Assembly: GCA_010645155.1 (NCBI GenBank)
Contig: CM021323.1
Location: forward strand, 6,476,580-6,540,579
Direction of reading: 5' to 3'
Length of the DNA: 64,000 nucleotides
From: Tigriopus japonicus
Lineage: Eukaryota > Arthropoda > Copepoda > Harpacticoida > Harpacticidae
Under the pieces are notes generated by a model. It saw only the letters and a list, made by a program, of their open reading frames with translations. It made no database searches and had not been told where the DNA came from. The first letter of the stretch is position 1. Each line of letters begins with the position of its first letter. Positions 13,167-24,903 of this stretch are shown here, piece by piece. Position numbers and translations under genes: made by a program.

Positions 13167-16100
13167 TTAATTATGTTTAAACAAAAACTCTTTGCAATTG
13201 TAGTCCAAGAGGTAACAGTCGATGCGGTACATTTCAAAAATCCGTTTCCTTTGATCTGAATTCAGTTCCCGAAAATATGTTTTGGCCAACTGATTAGTGG
13301 ATCCACCCGAACTGGAATGAACCACCTCACTTTGGATCACATTTTCAAGTCCAGTCTGGGTTAGCAGAAGCTTCAACTCTTGCTCCAAGTTCTCAACTTT
13401 CCCAATGAAATCATACGAAAACGAACAAAAGCCGCATTGTTTCCAATAAGGACGGATGTGAGTATCTAACTCATCCTCGGAGTCGCTCAAGTTTGTTAAG
13501 ATATGATCAATGAATTCGCCAAAACTTGGAGGTTGTCTACAAACGAGAAAAAAGGGGATCTTTTTAATCAGCCCTTCACTAAAAACATAAGTACAATCAA
13601 CACACGAACACCACGAGTTTCTAGAGTCTTTTCTTGATCAAATTCTCTAGCTTCTTTATCCTCGATTCTTCAGCTCTATTCACCGTTCTCGGTCCAGGTG
13701 AAAGCACGCTCGTCCCAGCATTCTGCGGAACCGTGGTCTTGAAATGGTCCATATATTGCGTTTGATCCACTTTTCGGATCCCTTTCATTTCCAACACTTT
13801 CTGGAATTCGACAATATCCACATCGGGCACCAATTTCACGTACTGTTCCACAAATCCGTCTCTGGGCTCTGAAGGAGACATGACCACCTTCAAGGTCATC
13901 TCGGCTCTTGTCATGCCCTTAATCACGATCTTGGTGTAACTAGCCGGAGCTTTTCGACTAGATACACTAGAGCCCAAAGAGGGCAAATCTAACAGTAAGG
14001 TTTTGACGGAATGGGTATCCAGGAGAAGTTGTTCGGCGCCCAAAGTACTGATTGGTTTGCATCGGAAAAGGTGTTGGATGAATCGAGGAATGAAGGCGTT
14101 CACAAACTTCACGCAGAATTGGGTGAAATACTTCTTCGAGGATGACAGATTATCACGGATAAGAGGAATGGACTGTTTCATGTGATTGGCTAAAGAGGTT
14201 ACGTAGGCTGACTGATCACCCACCCCTTCAATGGAGGCCCAACTCATCTTGGTCATGGTGGTCAGGGCGGGATCACAATGGGCGTCAAGATCTTGGACGA
14301 GCAACTGAATGCAACTGTTGATCACACTATGGTAGACATCCTGTTCCGGACCCATATTGATTTGAGAACTAAGATTGGACGTGATCTTCTCCTTGAGCTT
14401 CCCTTCTAATTGTTGCGTGGTCTCGAGACAATATTCAGAGGTCACCAGGATCGTGCAAGTGAGAACTCGCTCATCGTTGGTTAGTTTGATGGCATCTCCT
14501 TCTTTAAGGAAACTTTGAAAATTTTGGATTAATCCGGTGGTGGAGAAGTCTTTCAAATCCTTGGAAATACTCGCCACCGACGCACTCAATGATGATGGAG
14601 CCGAAGAATTCGACGCTTTCGGCAATGAGGCTAACAGAACTCGAGTGGCATAATCTCGGAGGTACTTCTTAAAAACATTGGCCAAGGCCAACAAAGGCTG
14701 ACGTGTGGACAATTGCGAGCATTGCATCATGCACTTCTTGTAGAACATGAACAAATCACCACAACTATGGAGAACAGCACTGCCTTCAATGGCTGCATTG
14801 GCACAACCTTTGGTTCGCTGATCTTGAGCCGCTCGATCCACGAGATCGGCTAGATTTCGGTCTTGACTCTCGATGTAAATGTCTAGATATGGCTCGAAGC
14901 ATTCGCTAATTAAGCCCGCAAATGGCGAGCTCGCTCCGTTTGGATCTTGATCACCCTCATTTTGGGACTCTTTCTCCGATGTCTCTGTATGCGCAACATC
15001 CACGTAAAATGGATTCGACGGGTCATCGATCTTATTGGCGGCTATGGCTTTAGCTTCCTTGATCTCTTTGAGAACCAGGCCGATGAACCTTCGACCTAAT
15101 AGGGATTCAAAGGCCACTGTTCTTTGAATGGAATGCAGCAGAAGTTTGGTGTCAATCTCATTTCTTCGCTTCATCATGAGTTTGTCCAACTGGAATTTCG
15201 TGTTTTGACAGAACTCAATGGCGATCCGCTCTGACATTTCCCAAGCAGGTGGAAACATGGGTCCTAATCTCTGCTCGAACTCGATTAAATGCTTTTTGAG
15301 CCAGGAATATCGGCTATCGATCTTGTCCAGCCACGAAGTTTCTTCAAAGTCGGTGAAAAGGAGTTGATACTCGACCAATTCTCGGTCGATCAACCACTTG
15401 ATAAGGGTTTTCTTGATGGGTGGTTCCAGGACATCCACCACCAAACACGCTTCAGCGTATTTCTTGCTTGGCACAAAATTGTGTGCATTTTCATCCGATA
15501 GGGCGGATTGGAAATCGCTTACAATCTGTTGACCCAGATCTTCTCGGATGGTTTTGACCTCATCGGAGAGTTCCTTGATCTGTGGAATATCAGTATAAGA
15601 CTTGAAATGATCCATAACCTCCATGAGGCCTTGGAGTAAATTAGCCACTTGTCCATATTCCCGCTTCAAAGAGAGTCCTCTTAATGTGGACACGCCACCC
15701 ACCAACATGTGCAGATGGTTCAAAGTGGTGATAGCCGTGGTCAAATTACGTTTAGCCGTGTCCAGTTGCTTGATATCACGAGTGATGTCTCGAACCATGG
15801 CCTCGGATTCGCCAGCCTTTTGCTTGATTTCTCGGATTTGCGAGAACAGCAATACAATAGCCTCTTGAGCTTCTTCCAAAGCATGTGCCGCATCTTGTCC
15901 CACATGAGTTTGATTGCGAACAATCTTCCGGATATCTTCATCCACACACTGTACCTTAAACCTAGTCAAGATAGAAACAAAATCTGAACATATCTCTCTA
16001 AACTAAAATGTAGTTAATATGGTCTCAAACCTCATCTGTTCAATGACATCATCCAGATTGGTCAAGGATTGCTCCGTTGGGAACAAAGTATTGATATAAT

Positions 16101-17128
16101 CAACCGTGGAGAAATCCGGTTGATCCAGAGGATCTTCCGAGGGTAGAAGAGAGGCCAAAGCACTCTCAACCTCGGGAGGAAAGGCTACAGGTGTGATTTT
16201 CAACCCATCCTCCGGAACCGAGACCGAAACTGGGACGACATTAACGCTCGAATTCTGAGCCTGATCTCGATGGTTTGAAGGCAAAGCTGAGGCTGGCAAG
16301 ACATCCTCCAGAGATAATTCGGCCTCGTGGCCATTCCCTTGGATCGTACCGTTGATTTGCGAGGACATTTTGACTCATCCCGAACACATGTTGAGCAAAT
16401 ATTTAATGATGATGCATCACCTTTCCTTCCATACGTGCGTTTCGTGTGTATGTAGCGTTCGATTCAGACTTCAGCGGACTCTAGCGGAGGAAAACGGCAA
16501 AGAAATCACCCAACTTACCCTGTTTGGGACCCCAGTTGGGACCAACCCTTGTATTGCTTGATATCGGAGGCATCGAGAACTTTATCTTGGTAGGTGGAAG
16601 CCAGTCTAATCATGGGATGTCGAACGAAGGTGAAAGAAAACATCTGGGACAAGATGGTAATTTGGTCTTCACGGGTCAAAATCTTGGGAACTCTTTTGAG
16701 AATGAAGAATCAAAGGTGTTCCAAATGAGAGGTTAGGGTTGGAAAAATTAAGTGCTATACCTATAGATGTGTTTCATGAGGAGATGAAGTTCATCTTGGT
16801 TAAGATGTTCCAAGATGCTTTTGGGAACACCTGAGAAGCGGGCAAAGTTTTGAATCCAGAAGGTGGTCCCAGCTTTAGGGATCTTGCAATAGGTCACGCC
16901 CCAAGTTCGGTCCCAGATGAAATTCCGGTCCAGAGCCTTTTCACTGACTGAAAATGAATGGTTCTTCCCGAGTTCAAGACACCGTTGATTGAGGTGGTCC
17001 AATCTTGTGGAAATGGTGACATGGAGCTTCCTTTTGATATTTAACGTCCAATTTAGGTAGGTCCCATAAAATAGTAATATCACGGATATGAAAAAAGTGG
17101 CATGGAATTGCTTGGCCACAGAAACCAT
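13167..17128 (-). CDS. Carbohydrate sulfotransferase (CHST8-14 / sulfotransferase-2 family), host of nested VPS53
   Basis: Exons on the minus strand: 17128-16761, 16692-16519, 13536-13167, total 912 nt, 303 residues. It is a type II Golgi-type protein with a membrane anchor at about residues 9-25. The 5'-PSB (PAPS sulfate) motif [11 protein letters not shown] is at 81-91 and the 3'-PB motif [15 protein letters not shown] starts at about 146. The C-terminal PYWKQCGFC...[13 protein letters not shown] block is typical of HNK-1/chondroitin sulfotransferases. The likely reaction is transfer of sulfate from PAPS to a glycan in the Golgi; the acceptor cannot be read from sequence. Intron 2 (16518-13537, 2982 bases) contains the entire same-strand VPS53 coding region. 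The phases (GG|A, AG|A) join exactly. The gene starts 118 bases after the dystrotelin-like stop codon. Confidence 0.82.
13621..16368 (-). CDS. VPS53: VPS53, subunit of GARP/EARP tethering complexes
   Basis: Exons on the minus strand: 16368-16031 and 15961-13621, split by a 69-base intron, 2679 nt, 892 residues. The conserved core begins at about residue 77 with SEDPLDQ...[16 protein letters not shown] and continues through the coiled-coil Vps53 N-domain ([53 protein letters not shown]). A long C-terminal helical region ends in a basic [11 protein letters not shown]. The first 75 or so residues are a low-complexity extension rich in Ser, Val and Pro, making the protein longer than its human counterpart. 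VPS53 tethers endosome-derived vesicles at the trans-Golgi network (GARP) and works in endocytic recycling (EARP). Its coding region lies wholly inside a sulfotransferase intron. Its stop is only 84 bases from the next sulfotransferase exon. Confidence 0.95.
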
Positions 17129-17236
17129 ATTTACGAATAAAGTAGCACAGTTGTCCTAATATTCATCAAGTGGTTTGCAAAAATAGCAAGAACAAAAAGA
17201 GATGGATTGCAATTTTTCAATAAGAAGCGAGCAACC

Positions 17237-17242
17237 TTTATT
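17237..17242 (-). terminator. PolyA signal of dystrotelin-like gene
   Basis: TTTATT on the plus strand is AATAAA on the minus strand, four bases past the stop codon at 17247. Cleavage would fall only about 100 bases upstream of the sulfotransferase ATG at 17128. Confidence 0.6.
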
Positions 17243-17246
17243 TGAA

Positions 17247-19341
17247 TCAACTCATTAACAGCTCATGATCTTGTCGAAATGCATACGTGAATGAATGAAC
17301 CATGTCCCCGATTTCTGACACAATATTCTTGATCCCGTGATCTTTGCAATTACGATTCTGTAGATGTGGATCCACGGTGAATGAATGGAACACGTGGTCC
17401 AATTTGAGCATGAGACCTTCCATCTCCTCCATAGTGGTATCACTTCGCAAGGTGTGCTCATCTTGGTCTTGAAGAGCATCGGTTATGTTCAACCGCTCCA
17501 ATTCATTGGGTTCCATGGGAACCTTGCCCGTTTTGACGAGGTATGAACTGAGATCCCCCATGGACACTTCACTGAGACTAGGCATACCACTACTGAGAAC
17601 ATGGGAGCTCTCGTTATATTCACTCGGATTCACATTCAGAGAACGGGCCACTCCCGAGGCATAATTTTCGATACCCGGGAGATGAGTGCCGAGAATGATG
17701 GGACTAAAGTTCCGTTCCACATTGAAAAGGTCACTTCGACGACCGGTTTTCATCACAGGTGTGCTCTCAATCAAACTGGGATCGCCCAAACTTGGTAAAA
17801 TCAAGGAGGGTTTTCCGTAGGTTGAGTGAGTGGGCACGGATCCAAAGATGGAGTCCATGAGAGATTTGAGACGATTCAATTGGACTTGCATGGATACGCA
17901 ATTGTCGAGGGGAGCCTTACTCAAGCTTCTTGGGCTCTGTTGCGAGCCTTTGCACTTTTCCAAGATGGCATTATTGTGTTCCTCCATGTGAAGGACAATG
18001 GAGTTGAACATTTTTTGATGTTGAGAGACGATCTGATCACCCTCTTGACGAACGACCGTGTGATCCAAATCCGGATCCACGGTCACAGACTCTCCACCTT
18101 CACAAGCCTTAGTTCTAGACGCCTTGGCCTTGTTTCGATTTCCGTGATCTGGGACGTCGATATCGGAAGATGAAGACGAATGAAACCCAGAGCTATCGTC
18201 CGAGTTCTTCTCGGACATTTTGTCCTTGGCCTCGCCATGAGGGTTTTTCAAGGGACTGGTATATCTTTGGCGCATATGAGATAGCTTCCGACGTCGCAGA
18301 TTGTTCATAAGTAATTTCATCAAAGCCTTGGTGGCATCTTTCTTCGAGCTCCGATAGCAATATTCTTGCATAGGATGCTCCAACTTGTGATGTCTTGTGG
18401 TGTGCCCATAAAAGAAGCAATGCTGACATAAATCATACCGGATACACCTTAGGCATTGATATCTGAAACATGAAAATCAAGCTCAAGCGCAAGTCTTTTC
18501 AAAGTACTTCAAAACGTACGTACCTCATTCCGATGATATCCTCCATTTTACAACTATTACATCTTCGCCCGTGCCTCACGCCTTTGGCCGAAGTCAGTCT
18601 GTAGTTTGTGGGAAGCCAAACTATGATTTGCGGCTCTCTCATGAGCCAAGATGTGAACTGATCTTCAGTCACACCTTCGGAAATTCGTCCTTGAAAACAT
18701 TGTAACACGGATCCCTCCACGAGATTTGGCCCAAAACTCACGGCCTCGCCGAAAAATTGGGGGAACTCACTAATGGTGTTTAACAGAGATCGAAGATTCT
18801 TTCGGCTAATGAAGTTATTGTGGTCCGAAAATTGACGGAACAGGTACATGAACTTGTCTCGAAGTCGACCTTCGCTCAAGAGAATGAAAAAGACCTTCAG
18901 GGCTTTCACCAGGACCCCACCACAACCGTTAGGATCGTAAATCAACGAGGCAAACTTGAGGGTAGCCTCCGTTAACGCTTCCAGGTCCATGGGCGCGCTA
19001 TAATAGTTTCTCACTTTGCTGGTGGCAAAAAATATGTCTGAAATCACGTCCGATGCCTCGTTGCCATCCAAAACTACATCGTTCTCACTGGGTCCCAATC
19101 CGTGATGGTGGAACACGTTGCAAACCACCCCAAATTTGACATGTTCCAGTCTCAACGAGGATTGGAGCACTTCCAATTTGGAAGCCGTTCGATAGGCGGC
19201 GTATCGAATGGCGTTACATTGTTTTAATTGCGAGAAGATCTTGTTCTGTTCCACAGGGGACAACCTTAAGCCTTGAGGTTGCATACCAAAGGACAGCAAA
19301 GATCCATTCAAAGAAGGAGAAGGCGGTGTGGCCTTCATCAT
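17247..19341 (-). CDS. DYTN: Dystrotelin / Dah-like protein of the dystrophin superfamily (EF-hand-like + ZZ finger)
   Basis: Exons on the minus strand: 19341-18524 and 18462-17247, with a 61-base intron, 2034 nt, 677 residues. An in-frame TGA lies 36 bases upstream of the chosen ATG pair. Residues about 28-235 match the two dystrophin-type EF-hand regions (AIRYAAYRTASKLEVLQ, LIYDPNGCGGVLVKALKVF, FTSWLMREPQIIVWLPTNYRL). A ZZ zinc finger follows (CNSC at about 260, then CLRCIRYDLCQHCFFYGH, closing with HKLEH) and spans the splice junction. The remaining 370 residues are low-complexity, acidic and Ser-rich with no WW or spectrin repeats, which separates it from dystrophin. The ZZ region is closer in feel to dystrotelin or Drosophila Dah than to dystrobrevin. 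The likely role is a cortical or membrane-cytoskeleton adaptor. The orthologue assignment is an inference. Confidence 0.75.
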
Positions 19342-22300
19342 GGATTTGGGGCAACTGAACTCCCAACACAGGTATCAAGTCAAATTTCAAATCGAGAGGT
19401 CGTTGGAAAAGCCACTCATCCGTGTCAATCACATGAGAGAACCGCCATGACCTCCCAATATGGGCATAAATCGAACACGTCCAAGCGCCATAAAGCCTAA
19501 TCTAAGGCCCTCAAAATGGCCACCCAATTCTGAATGTGGAATGATGGCCGTTGGGGGGAAAATCACACCCTTTACTGTCTCCAACGACTTTGTGATGATC
19601 GTTAGAGAAGGGCCAAGAGGAGAGTTTGCGGTCGGTCAGGTCGAGCCATCGCCTACAAACCATTGGTTGGAGTCCGATCTGGTTCGTTGGTGTCGCTACT
19701 GGATGGAACCTATGTCTACAATTCGCTCGCTCGTTTCGTTCATTGGCAGGCCGGTTCAAGTTCCAACCGTTGTTGGACCCAACCATCGGCTTGTCTCTAC
19801 CAAGCCAGCACTCCACCACCTGTAGGTAAATCTCGTGCTCACGTGCCTGCTTGGTTAGATTTACAGATGAAGGAAGAAGCTTGGTGCCATCTATCCATCC
19901 TCAACGGTGCCAAAGAGCGAGAAGCCAAGCCAAGAAAGAGGAACCGGCAAACACCTTGGAAATCATCTGATGCCAGCCCGATTGTCTCTCTGGATGGTCA
20001 TCCACGAACCCACGAAAGAGACTTGCTGATGAGGTCGGACGACTGAGAGAAGACGGATTTCTTCAAGTCCCAGACAGACAGACCGGTTCAAAGACAACCA
20101 CGATGGCAACAACCAAAGGTCCATACCAATCTAGTAGATCTTCTTTAAAGAGCACAGCACAATTATTTCGATTTTAAATGGTTAATGTTGGTATCACTCG
20201 ATCTTTGTTCTGAATTACTGCGTTGCCGACAAATATCGAACTGGTATTTATTAGTTTTGGTTTTTGTCGCAAACATTCGGATTACTTTTTAAAACCTTGG
20301 TGATAGTTTTGCTGCCAAATCAACGATTCTTTGGAGCCAAAATTATAGAGAAAGAGAGCATTGAAATTAAGGTATGAAGTCTTATTTTTTGGAATGGAGT
20401 TATAGTAAAGGAGTGATGCGTTTCCAATACTACCAACTCGAAACAAATCAGTATGATAAAGATACATTTATATTTACTAATCAATATCAAGAAAATTTAA
20501 AACGCACCAAAATATATTATTGTCAAAAGTTAACTGATAAACTGAAACCGATTCAAGGAGTCGAATTTGATTCAATGTTTGGGAAAATTTGTTCATCAAT
20601 CATTCTAAAAGCCCTTCCAGCCTTGAGGGAATCAAAAAATCAAAGTTGTCGAGAAAAGTAGATGGTTCAAATTGAGTTTTTTTTGCTAACTTTGTCTATG
20701 TATGTTGAATAATGAGTTGCAGCGTTACAAAAAAAGAAGACAAGGATATTGATGGCGGTTTATCAAAGATAGTCACACTTTCCAACAACATCTTATATTT
20801 TGTGATTTTAGAGTTTCAGGCCTTTGCGTCATATAGATCTCTTTTTTTAATATCTCTTCTTTGCATGTGGAATGAGGAACTTGATCTTTCCCATGACTTG
20901 TAAATCTGACTGTCAAGCAGGGATTCGTTTCAATGAAAAAAGATCCTTCGAGCTGGGCGAAAGTTGATCCTGTGACAATTCATCGTCTTTTCGTAGTTTG
21001 CTCTCTGCCTCTCCTACTTCGTGCTTGCACTTCTCTCTACCATGGATATCCATGTTCGTACTAACTCTATACACACGTCGAGAGGTACATGCACACACAA
21101 CCACCATTGTCTCTTTCTATGTGGGGAAACTACCGCGTACGAAACTTTTACTCTCTGTACAAGGTTATCTGGATAAATTTGCACAAAGCTCAAGAAAAAA
21201 AGAACACGGTTCTTAACCACCTAAAAAAACATGAACTCAACAGATATTGGCGAATTTTTCTTTTTGCAAGTATTTAACCTTTAATGAAGTATTTTTTGTC
21301 CCAAATATGAATGGAATGCACAAGAAAGACAACTTTTACCAAATCATATTTTGCAGTTACTTCCTCAAGATTGAATTATTTCTTGGTGATGCCTCTTCCA
21401 AAAAATCTCTATTGGGATAAATTTTTGAAAGAGTATAAGAGATAACATTGGAAAAACCCAAAAAGTGGTCGTGGCTCCTGCTTCAAAAGATTTACAATAA
21501 ATCCTTAGAACTATTTCATACACAATGATGTAACGAACTTGAATTCTTCAATTGACAGTGCTAAATGCCAGCTTGAACCAATTGATATCGGCACTAATTC
21601 TCTTTAGATTGAGACATAGTTGCTAGATAGTGATTTTTAACACCACTCTTTGGCTGAATACCATACATTTTTCTCAACAAGATTATTTTTCCAAAAAATG
21701 CAATTTTAAAAACATAATGCTACTGCCAAGAAATATGAACATTCAGAAATATACCTGACGTTTTATTAAAGGGTTGCCTTAAAAATCACTACCTGTCAAC
21801 CATGTCCAAATCTGACAACAAGTGATTTGGATTGATAGATTGAAGCTGGCATTTTGTGTATTGTCTACTAAGTGCAAAAGCATAATTGGGTCAGGCCATT
21901 TGTTTTTATCTCAATTTAAACAGTTACAGAGATGTTGCAAATGGGCATTTTTAGCTGATTTTGATGAGGTCGAAATTTGTGTGGATTTATTTAGACGACC
22001 CTGTATTTCTGAGACCAATCGACGCGGTCGAGTGTGGAACTTCACTTGAGAAACTTAGTTAAAGCGTGGAGAAAGAGCGAGGAGTTGAAATTGAAGTTCA
22101 GGGTGAAGTGGAGAGGGTGCTTGTTGTCCATGAGGTGCATTTTAGTGTTTGCTTTGGGGTTGGAAAGCAAATTCAATATGGAAACTCACATCCTCCGTCA
22201 TTAAGCAATCTTCAGTGGAGTCGTTACACGATCAATCGGTGAGTGGTGCACGTTAATCATGTAACTAATTACGATTCATCACGTAACAACAACAAATTTA

Positions 22301-22978
22301 AGGTGATGTTTGTAAATTCGTGTGACGGTGTGACGTGGACCAATATTTTATTGGATAAAATCACTGTTCTCAAGAATCGACCTTGAAAGATCTTCTTCCA
22401 CTTCAGGCAAGCAAGACATTCATTCAATTGGATAATTTTTTTCTCCCTCCCTCACATCTTCGTTGTGCAAGAGATCAAATAAGATCCCTTTTGTGATCTG
22501 AATTGAGTAAATCGCATGTTACATGAACATTACATCCTCCATGATTTCTTTCCATTGAACGTGTTTGAGAGCAGATGTTTGAAATATAAATACGGGAAAG
22601 GCCACTTTGAGTGCGCCATTTCCACGGTCTTGCTCTCTTTCTCTATCTGCGTCATTGGGAACACCAATTTATAAACCAATAAAACGCTCCTGTGGTGTAA
22701 TGAGGACCCGATCCTCTCTGTCAAAAGAAAACTCAACAACCTCTCTCCATCCACTACCAAACTTCGTTACATTGAGCCTTACTTACATACTCACCTTTTA
22801 CAGAGTCACTCACTCACTCACTGACGACGTTGTGCCACTTCCAGGAAATCGCTTTTGGTATCGTGACGTGTCCGTGTTTGCTAATGCAAAGGGAAGCTCT
22901 CGCAACTTGAGATTTGCGATCGAAACCTTTTTTCACAAAGTGCTCGGGGATTGATTCCACTTCCTGACTCAAGGGACC
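19342..22978. other. Intergenic region, dystrotelin-like (minus) to FABP-like gene 1 (plus)
   Basis: About 3.6 kb lies between two divergent genes. The part at 19350-20100 is more GC-rich than the rest and may contain 5' UTR and promoter of the dystrotelin-like gene. Open frames there overlap on both strands and carry no domain. The part at 20150-22400 is AT-rich with no recognised gene. Confidence 0.4.
22585..22592 (+). promoter_or_regulatory. Possible TATA box upstream of FABP-like gene 1
   Basis: TATAAATA lies 394 bases before the ATG at 22979. A pyrimidine-flanked CA about 30 bases downstream could be the initiator. No experimental support can be seen, and a long 5' UTR or upstream intron would be required. 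Confidence 0.2.
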
Positions 22979-24702
22979 ATGACCCAAAACAATGAGACAG
23001 ACACGTTTCTGGAAAACAGTCAGAATCCCAAAGTGAGGATAGTGGAAAATGGAAGTGGAACCGAGGATGGGGAGTCTCACAATCGGGAGAGGAAGTCTCG
23101 ATTTGCTTGCACTTGGAAGTGTGGATTGATTTCCGGTGGGGTTGTGCTCGTTCTAGTGGTGGCTATCTTGGGCATGGGATATTATCGATATGTCAGCAAA
23201 TTAACCGGTAAAGCAACCTCGGAAAACAGTGCTGAATGGGAGAAGAAACTGAGTGGAAATGCAAATCTCGGAAATAACACCGACATTACCGGAATGTGAG
23301 TGTCAATCCCAAACCTTGGAGGTAGTCCTTCTTAATGATATTTGGAGGTGGCAAAAAATGTTAAATGACGTTTGCAATGTTTCAACATTTTTTGTATCTT
23401 TTAAAGTTTATTGAATTCAAGATAAAGGGGAAACGTTCTTAGTTATCGCCATACTCAAGGTCAGATTGCAATTTTCCTGTTTCCTCTTGTTTCGGCTTAA
23501 CCGACCTGTCAACTTTTTTATCGTTGATTAGCTAGCTTAAATTTTTAAATCATTAAGCACTTGACACCGTCTATAACTTTTGCTGATAAAATTTGCTGCA
23601 AAAATAGTATCTCTGACACTTGCTAAAGTATTTCGTGCTCAAAGCATCAAGGCCACAATCGGTCTCTCAAATCAACCACCCAAAAAGTTTTTCCTTCTAG
23701 TGTCAAAAATTTGTCAATATCTTCTATTTTGCGAACAGTTTAAAAATGTTTTCAGTTGGTAATATTTGTTACTGTACTTCACTCGCTTAACTTTTGGATA
23801 ATTTCAAGTTTAGTGATATTAACACATAATGCAATGTAACAAACAACGTAACATGAGTGAACTTGCTGAAATGTGCAACATGTCAAGAGCACAAACCAAA
23901 ATAATTCCATATCAACTGAAGTTTGAATGAATTTTGACTTTTTATTTTTATGTTGTCGAAATAATGCTTCCCTGTAATGATGCAAAGATGATTTAATGAT
24001 TAAACAAAGAAAACAAATGATCGTTATGAAACTTCATGCAAATCATATTTCAGGTATGAGCTCGTGAGCTTTGACGACACCTATGATAGCTATCTTTTAG
24101 CCATGGGTACGCCCTCATTTGTATTATCGTTCGTGAAAATGTCCTCAGAAGTCTTGACCATCGTTGCGCCATCCAATCTTGAAACTGGAACCTGGAAATA
24201 TCACTTAAAAACGGGTACAAGAGAAAAATGATTGGCCTCTTAAGACGTAGATGGATTTGGTCTAATCATGTCAAGTTGCAGATACAAGACAAGACAGCTG
24301 GGAATTTCGATTAAACGAAGAGTTCTCGGTACCTTGGGGAAGAAACAAGGGTTTCCTGCATCAAATTTGCCACATGAACTCCCCGAGCGAACTTCAATGT
24401 GACAAAGAAGAACGGAAGCGTGGTTGGAAGATCACATCGATCAGCTCGTTTTCGGACCAAGGCTTTATTGAGGCACTTAACTTTACCTCCGCAGATGTGG
24501 CCACCAAGAAATATTACGAGAAGACCTCAAAAGCCAAGCTGAAAGCTAAAAAAGAGTGAGTATTTGTAATAATATCGGAATATGGATGATCTAGAAAAGT
24601 ACTCATGGTTTGTAACATTTCAGAAAAATCGCCAAGGACCCAGATGCGCCATTTTCTAGCAATACTGACCAAGACGAGGATTTCTGGGAAGATTCGTGGT
24701 GA
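22979..24702 (+). CDS. Membrane-anchored FABP-like protein 1 (type II anchor + calycin domain + acidic tail)
   Basis: Exons: 22979-23295, 24054-24214, 24282-24555, 24624-24702, total 831 nt, 276 residues. The N-terminus is hydrophilic and ends in a basic stretch (RERKSR), followed by one hydrophobic helix at about 49-69, so a type II orientation is expected. From residue 105 the pattern GMYELVSF...YLLAMG, GTWKY, FRLNEEF and DVATKKYYEK follows the order of fatty-acid-binding protein strands (GTWKL-S-NF--Y--ALG, TF, F-LGEEF, DV--TR-YEK). The usual Arg-x-Tyr ligand motif would here be Lys-x-Tyr. A Lys-rich linker and an acidic tail (DPDAPFSS...EDFWEDSW) close the protein. FABPs are normally soluble and anchorless. 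The domain assignment is an inference by eye. It is the first of three tandem paralogues. Confidence 0.7.
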
Positions 24703-24728
24703 TGATCGATGACCATGCTTAGGAGTCA

Positions 24729-24734
24729 AATAAA
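24729..24734 (+). terminator. PolyA signal of FABP-like gene 1
   Basis: AATAAA lies 26 bases after the stop codon and well before the start of the next paralogue at 24904. Confidence 0.6.
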
Positions 24735-24903
24735 GCTGTCATAAGATTATGTCAAAATGGAAAGTAACTGTAACACCATTAAAAATCGTAAACATACGTA
24801 GTGATTGCAATCTTTAGCTAATTGGATCCGAGGATTTCCACCTAATTAGGCATATTTGTATCGGGATTGAATGGGAACACCAATACAATCCAGTTGATGC
24901 AAG

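Noticed and set aside
16352..16736. Two plus-strand open frames between VPS53 and the sulfotransferase first exon
   Set aside because: The minus strand here encodes the sulfotransferase 3'-PB exon (16519-16692) with correct splice sites and motif, so the plus frames are shadows.
19460..20046. Several overlapping open frames of 65-127 codons on both strands
   Set aside because: The region is simply less AT-rich, so stops are rare. The frames contradict one another and none shows a family signature or splice partners.
22607..22954. A 115-codon plus-strand frame just before FABP-like gene 1
   Set aside because: No domain, a Ser/Leu-rich composition driven by pyrimidine tracts, and an antisense frame of similar length. 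It is more likely 5' UTR or intergenic.
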